In this document: piece by piece, positions 4,171 to 7,198 of the stretch
Layout: each line of letters starts with the position of its first letter
How positions within the stretch are numbered: the first letter of the stretch is position 1
Source of the DNA: Gammaproteobacteria bacterium
GTDB lineage: Bacteria; Pseudomonadota; Gammaproteobacteria; Burkholderiales; Burkholderiaceae_C
Assembly (NCBI GenBank): GCA_018903185.1
Contig: JAHIQV010000103.1
Span: 1-7,198, forward strand
Direction of reading: 5' to 3'
DNA: 7,198 nucleotides
The notes under the pieces: model-generated
Told to the model about the DNA's origin: nothing
Databases searched by the model: none
What the model saw: the letters and a program-made list of their open reading frames with translations, nothing else
Program-made: the position numbers and the translations under genes

Positions 4171-6182
4171 AGATCCGCAAAGAGCTCTGGTTCGGCTTCG
4201 GGCTGATGGGCCTGATCCTGGCGGGCGTGCTGGCCATGGTGATCAGCGCACCGACCATGACCAACGGCCACTACGGCCTGCTCATGCTGTCACTGGTGGT
4301 CGTGGCCATCATGCTCGGCTTTCCCACCGCGTTCACGCTCATGGGCATGGGCATGCTGTTCGCGTTTTTCGCTTACCACTCAGGCGACCAGACCTCCGCG
4401 GGAGCGATCCAGCAGACGCTGGACCTGATGGTGCAGCGCGCTTTCTCGGTGATGAGCAACGACGTGCTGATCTCGATCCCGCTGTTCGTCTTCATGGGTT
4501 ACCTGGTCGAGCGCGCCAACCTGATCGAAAAGCTGTTCCACAGCCTGCACCTGTCGCTGGCGCGCGTGCCCGGCTCGCTGGCCGTGGCCACGCTCGTGAC
4601 CTGCGCCATCTTCGCCACCGCCACCGGCATCGTGGGTGCGGTGGTCACGCTCATGGGCCTGCTGGCCATGCCGCAGATGCTGCGCGCCGGCTACGATGTG
4701 CGGCTGACGGCGGGCTCCATCACCGCAGGCGGCTGCCTGGGTATCCTGATCCCGCCCTCGGTGCTGCTCATCGTCTACGGTGCCACCGCGGGCGTGTCGG
4801 TGGTCAAGCTCTACGCTGGCGCCTTCTTCCCCGGTCTCATGCTCGCGGGCCTGTACATCCTGTACGTGATCATCATCGCCAAGGTCAAGCCGGCCTGGGC
4901 GCCACCCTTGAGCGCAGAGCAGCGCAGGGTACCGATTCCCGAGCCACTCATGCGCATGGGTGCCACGGGCAATGCCTGGGCCCTCGGGGGACTGCTGAAC
5001 GGTCTGAAGGGCGCCAACAACCACGGCGTGCCCGCTGGCTACATGCTGCGCCAGCTGGGCATCGTGATGCTGCCCGCCCTGCTGTTCGCCGCCGTGGCCG
5101 TGCTCAGCTACCAGAGCGCCACGCGGGTGGTGGCGGTGGAGACCTACGAAGAGCTGCAGCCCATGGGCGCAGGCGCAGCCCCTGAAGCATCGGGCGACGA
5201 TGCGGGCGGCCTGGCCGAACCCCCCGTCGAAGAAGAGGGCCTGAGCGAGCCACCCTCCTCCGATGGCGACCTGGCCGAGCCACCTGGCGCCGACAGCGAT
5301 GCCGTGGCCCTGCCCCCAGGTGCCGAGGCAGACACCACCGAACCACCTGCCGACAGCCTGGCCCTGCCTCCGGGCGCCGTCCCCGCCACACCGGCAGCGG
5401 CGGGCACCGAGCCGGCGGCCACCACCCAGCCCGCCTCGCAAGGCTACTGGATCGGCCTGGGCGTGGGCGCGCTGGCGCTCGCGGTCTTCTACGGCATCCT
5501 GAGCTACGCGCGGCTCGAAGTCTTCAAGATGCTGCTCTCCAGTTTCTTCCCGCTGCTGGTGCTCATCACGTCGGTGCTGGGTTCGATCGTGTTTGGCCTG
5601 GCCACGCCCACCGAGGCGGCAGCAGTGGGCGCGCTCGGCGGCTTCCTGCTGGCCGCGGCCTACCGGCAACTCACCTTCAACGTGGTGAAGGAAAGCGTGT
5701 TCCTCACCGCCAAGACCAGCGCCATGGTCTGCTGGCTGTTCGTCGGTTCGGCCATCTTTTCGGCGGCGTTCGCGCTGCTCGGCGGGCAGGCGCTGGTGGA
5801 ACAATGGGTGCTCGGCATGAACCTGAGCAAGACCGAGTTCCTGATCCTCAGCCAGGTCATCATCTTCATCCTCGGCTGGCCGCTGGAGTGGACCGAGATC
5901 ATCGTGATCTTCATGCCCATCTTCATCCCGCTGCTGGACAACTTCGGTGTCGACCCGCTGTTCTTCGGCCTGCTGGTGGCGCTGAACCTGCAGACCGCGT
6001 TCCTCAGCCCGCCGGTGGCCATGAGCGCGTTCTACCTGAAGGGTGTGGCGCCGAAGCATGTGACGCTGAACCAGATCTTCGCCGGCATGCTGCCCTTCAT
6101 GGGCATCCAGGTACTGGCCATCGTGTTGCTCTACCTGTTCCCCGCCATCGGCATGTGGTTGCCAGAAGTGCTCTACAAATAG
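4167..6182 (+). CDS. dctM: TRAP transporter large permease subunit (DctM family) with a long central insertion
   Basis: This is the transporting subunit, 671 residues against about 425 for a standard DctM. The first half has GFPTAF (51-56), TATGIVGAVV (151-160) and the signature GGCLGILIPPS (188-198). The second half has ATPTEAAAVGALGGF (479-493), WTEIIVIFMPIFIPLL (575-590) and SPPVAMSAFYLKG (614-626). Two parts are extra: an N-terminal helix at about 8-28, and roughly 200 residues between the two halves (about 240-456). That insertion holds a basic stretch (253-293), a predicted helix (294-315), an acidic Pro-Pro loop (337-426) and another helix (428-446). By the positive-inside rule the loop would face the periplasm. 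The frame is intact throughout with the same codon style, so this is not a frameshift or fusion artefact. The ATG at 4167 overlaps the dctQ stop; upstream in-frame codons lie inside dctQ. Family certain, substrate unknown. Confidence 0.93.
   Translation: MKIRKELWFGFGLMGLILAGVLAMVISAPTMTNGHYGLLMLSLVVVAIMLGFPTAFTLMGMGMLFAFFAYHSGDQTSAGAIQQTLDLMVQRAFSVMSNDVLISIPLFVFMGYLVERANLIEKLFHSLHLSLARVPGSLAVATLVTCAIFATATGIVGAVVTLMGLLAMPQMLRAGYDVRLTAGSITAGGCLGILIPPSVLLIVYGATAGVSVVKLYAGAFFPGLMLAGLYILYVIIIAKVKPAWAPPLSAEQRRVPIPEPLMRMGATGNAWALGGLLNGLKGANNHGVPAGYMLRQLGIVMLPALLFAAVAVLSYQSATRVVAVETYEELQPMGAGAAPEASGDDAGGLAEPPVEEEGLSEPPSSDGDLAEPPGADSDAVALPPGAEADTTEPPADSLALPPGAVPATPAAAGTEPAATTQPASQGYWIGLGVGALALAVFYGILSYARLEVFKMLLSSFFPLLVLITSVLGSIVFGLATPTEAAAVGALGGFLLAAAYRQLTFNVVKESVFLTAKTSAMVCWLFVGSAIFSAAFALLGGQALVEQWVLGMNLSKTEFLILSQVIIFILGWPLEWTEIIVIFMPIFIPLLDNFGVDPLFFGLLVALNLQTAFLSPPVAMSAFYLKGVAPKHVTLNQIFAGMLPFMGIQVLAIVLLYLFPAIGMWLPEVLYK
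5205..5378 (+). repeat. Degenerate 10-11-residue Pro-Pro repeat coded inside dctM
   Basis: Residues 347-404 of DctM contain six Pro-Pro pairs at 352, 362, 372, 383, 393 and 401, that is spacings of 10, 10, 11, 10 and 8. The pairs sit in units such as GLAEPP, GLSEPP, DLAEPP, VALPPGA and LALPPGA, separated by Asp/Glu/Ser/Gly-rich linkers. The DNA shows the matching imperfect ~30-bp period. Units differ by substitutions and wobble changes, which indicates an old rather than recent expansion. Confidence 0.75.
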
Positions 6183-6216
6183 GGCCTTCCGCGCGCAGGA
6201 GCGGATGTCCCCTTTG

Positions 6217-6248
6217 AACATGGAGCGCTTCGGCGCTCCATGTTTTTT
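6217..6248 (+). terminator. Strong intrinsic terminator of the TRAP operon
   Basis: ACATGGAGCGC (6218-6228) and GCGCTCCATGT (6233-6243) form a perfect stem closed by a TTCG tetraloop, extended by the A6217-T6244 pair and followed by a T-run to 6248. It lies 35 bp after the dctM stop and separates the transporter from ppk2. Confidence 0.93.
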
Positions 6249-6251
6249 GGG

Positions 6252-6300
6252 AAACGGGTTAACATTACGTTTACGTAAACGTCAATCCAAACGGGTTGAC
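6252..6300 (+). repeat. 12-bp direct repeat flanking the ppk2 palindrome
   Basis: AAACGGGTTAAC at 6252-6263 and AAACGGGTTGAC at 6289-6300 differ at one base and bracket the palindrome at 6267-6282 almost symmetrically. The copies are 37 bp apart start to start, about three and a half helical turns. TTAACA (6259-6264) and TTGACG (6296-6301), each 5/6 to a -35 box, lie at their ends, but neither has a convincing -10 partner. Confidence 0.55.
6267..6282. promoter_or_regulatory. Perfect 16-bp palindrome in the ppk2 leader, probable operator
   Basis: ACGTTTAC followed directly by GTAAACGT is a perfect gapless palindrome, 67 bp before the ppk2 start codon and beyond the dctM terminator, so it most likely serves ppk2. 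Its ACGT-rich form recalls palindromic sites of MerR- or TetR-type regulators of acyl-CoA catabolism in proteobacteria (LiuR-like). That resemblance is from memory and uncertain. Confidence 0.55.
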
Positions 6301-6348
6301 GTCGGGTCGTCACTGATGCACCCTGCCAGCCCAACTCCCGGAGACAAC

Positions 6349-7198
6349 ATGCCCAATCCGAGCGACGTTTCACTGCCCTTCCCGGCCACGGCTGTCCGAG
6401 CCGCCAGGGGCAGCCTCTGGCAAGCCTGGCAGATCGAGCCGGCCAGCAATGGCAAAAACGGGAAGAACGGCAAGGGCCCCTCTCTGGCCTCGTTCAACCC
6501 GGGCGCCAAACCCTTTTCCGTCGGCAACAAAAACGCCGACCAGGCCGTGCTGCTGTCTCTGGCCCAGGAAATCGACCGGTTGCAAAACCTCTTTTACGCC
6601 GACGGCCGCCACAAGCTGCTGGTGGTCCTGCAGGGCACAGACACCTCGGGCAAGGACGGCACCGTGCGCGGCGTGTTCAGCCAGACCAGCCCGCTGGGCG
6701 TGCACACCGTGGGCTGGAAAGCGCCCACCGAGCCTGAGCGCGCGCACGACTACCTCTGGCGCATCCACCAGCAGGTGCCGGCCGCCGGGCACATCACGGT
6801 CTTCAACCGCAGCCACTACGAAGACGTGCTCGTGCCGGTGGTCAACCAGTGGATCACGCCCGAGCAGACGCGCCAGCGCTACGCCCACATCAACGACTTC
6901 GAGCGCCTGCTGGCCGAGACCGGCACGGTGATCCTCAAGTGCATGCTGCACATCGGGTTCGACGAGCAGCGCGAGCGCCTGCAGGAGCGTGTGGACGACC
7001 CGGACAAACACTGGAAATTCAGCCTCGGGGACCTGGACGTGCGCAAGCAATGGCCCGACTACCAGCGCGCCTACGAAGACCTGCTGGGGGCCACCAGCAC
7101 GCCCTGGGCGCCCTGGACCGTGGTGCCTGCCAACTCCAAGACACACCGCAACCTGATGATCGCCACCCTGGTGCGCGACACGCTCAAGGCGCTGAACC
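6349..7198 (+). CDS. ppk2: Polyphosphate kinase 2, class III-like, 3' end missing
   Basis: 283 codons are visible and the frame is open at the window edge. It is a PPK2-family P-loop kinase that transfers phosphate between inorganic polyphosphate and nucleotides. Landmarks are Walker A GTDTSGKDG at 96-104 (Lys102), PTEPERAHDYLWRIHQQVP at 126-144, NRSHYEDVLV at 153-162, HINDFERLLAETGTVILK at 180-197 and the lid region around DDPDKHWKFSLGDLD at 216-230. These follow Meiothermus ruber PPK2 (class III, which phosphorylates AMP and ADP) closely, so class III is favoured, though class assignment needs alignment. Relative to that protein the N-terminus is about 30 residues longer and includes a low-complexity NGKNGKNGKG at 34-43. 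The ATG at 6349 has GGAG (6340-6343) five bases upstream. It is probably a separate transcription unit, behind the dctM terminator and with its own leader palindrome. Little seems missing at the C-terminus, since typical proteins are around 270-300 residues. Confidence 0.92.
   Translation, partial: MPNPSDVSLPFPATAVRAARGSLWQAWQIEPASNGKNGKNGKGPSLASFNPGAKPFSVGNKNADQAVLLSLAQEIDRLQNLFYADGRHKLLVVLQGTDTSGKDGTVRGVFSQTSPLGVHTVGWKAPTEPERAHDYLWRIHQQVPAAGHITVFNRSHYEDVLVPVVNQWITPEQTRQRYAHINDFERLLAETGTVILKCMLHIGFDEQRERLQERVDDPDKHWKFSLGDLDVRKQWPDYQRAYEDLLGATSTPWAPWTVVPANSKTHRNLMIATLVRDTLKALN

Noticed and set aside
4167..6182. DctM length explained by a frameshift or a gene fusion
   Set aside because: The frame is continuous with uniform codon use, both DctM halves are intact and in order, and the insert encodes membrane helices, so it looks like a genuine family insertion.
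4380..6221. A 613-codon open frame on the minus strand opposite dctM
   Set aside because: It has antisense-type composition (His, Gln, Glu, Arg rich), no recognisable domain, and starts inside the terminator hairpin region; dctM on the plus strand is certain.
6370..7146. A 258-codon open frame on the minus strand opposite ppk2
   Set aside because: It is a shadow of ppk2, whose motifs are unmistakable on the plus strand, and has no family resemblance of its own.

Overview
The window is GC-rich bacterial DNA. Gene content, codon use and the closest recalled protein relatives suggest a betaproteobacterium of the order Burkholderiales, perhaps Comamonadaceae; this is inferred from family resemblance, not a database search. 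It holds seven protein genes, the first and last cut by the window edges. There is no sign of RNA genes, insertion sequences or CRISPR.

Left part, minus strand (1-2085). A two-gene unit encodes a small CsoR/FrmR-family repressor (1840-2085) and, 32 bp downstream, a persulfide dioxygenase-rhodanese fusion (680-1807). This is a typical reactive-sulfur sensing and detoxification pair. Further downstream on the same strand, after a 181-bp gap, starts a CqsA/LqsA-type alpha-hydroxyketone autoinducer synthase (1-498, C-terminal part outside the window). A perfect 18-bp dyad in that gap fits the general form of a LuxR-type box.

Middle part, plus strand (2368-6182). A complete tripartite TRAP transporter reads away from the sulfur pair: a Tat-exported binding protein of the TakP type, a small DctQ subunit and a DctM subunit. 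A hairpin follows the binding-protein gene, and dctQ and dctM overlap by ATGA. DctM is much longer than usual because of a central insertion with two extra membrane helices around an acidic Pro-Pro repeat loop. A strong intrinsic terminator ends the unit.

The divergent intergenic region (2086-2367) carries two 14-bp dyads of the form TACC-N6-GGTA. One overlaps a good -10 box of the repressor gene, and the other lies 44 bp before the transporter start codon. This suggests that the CsoR-like protein controls both units, and hence that the transporter may import a sulfur-containing organic acid. That link is the main new hypothesis from this window.

Right part, plus strand (6349-7198). A class III-like polyphosphate kinase 2 gene begins and runs off the end. 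A perfect 16-bp palindrome flanked by a near-perfect 12-bp direct repeat lies in its leader and is probably an operator.
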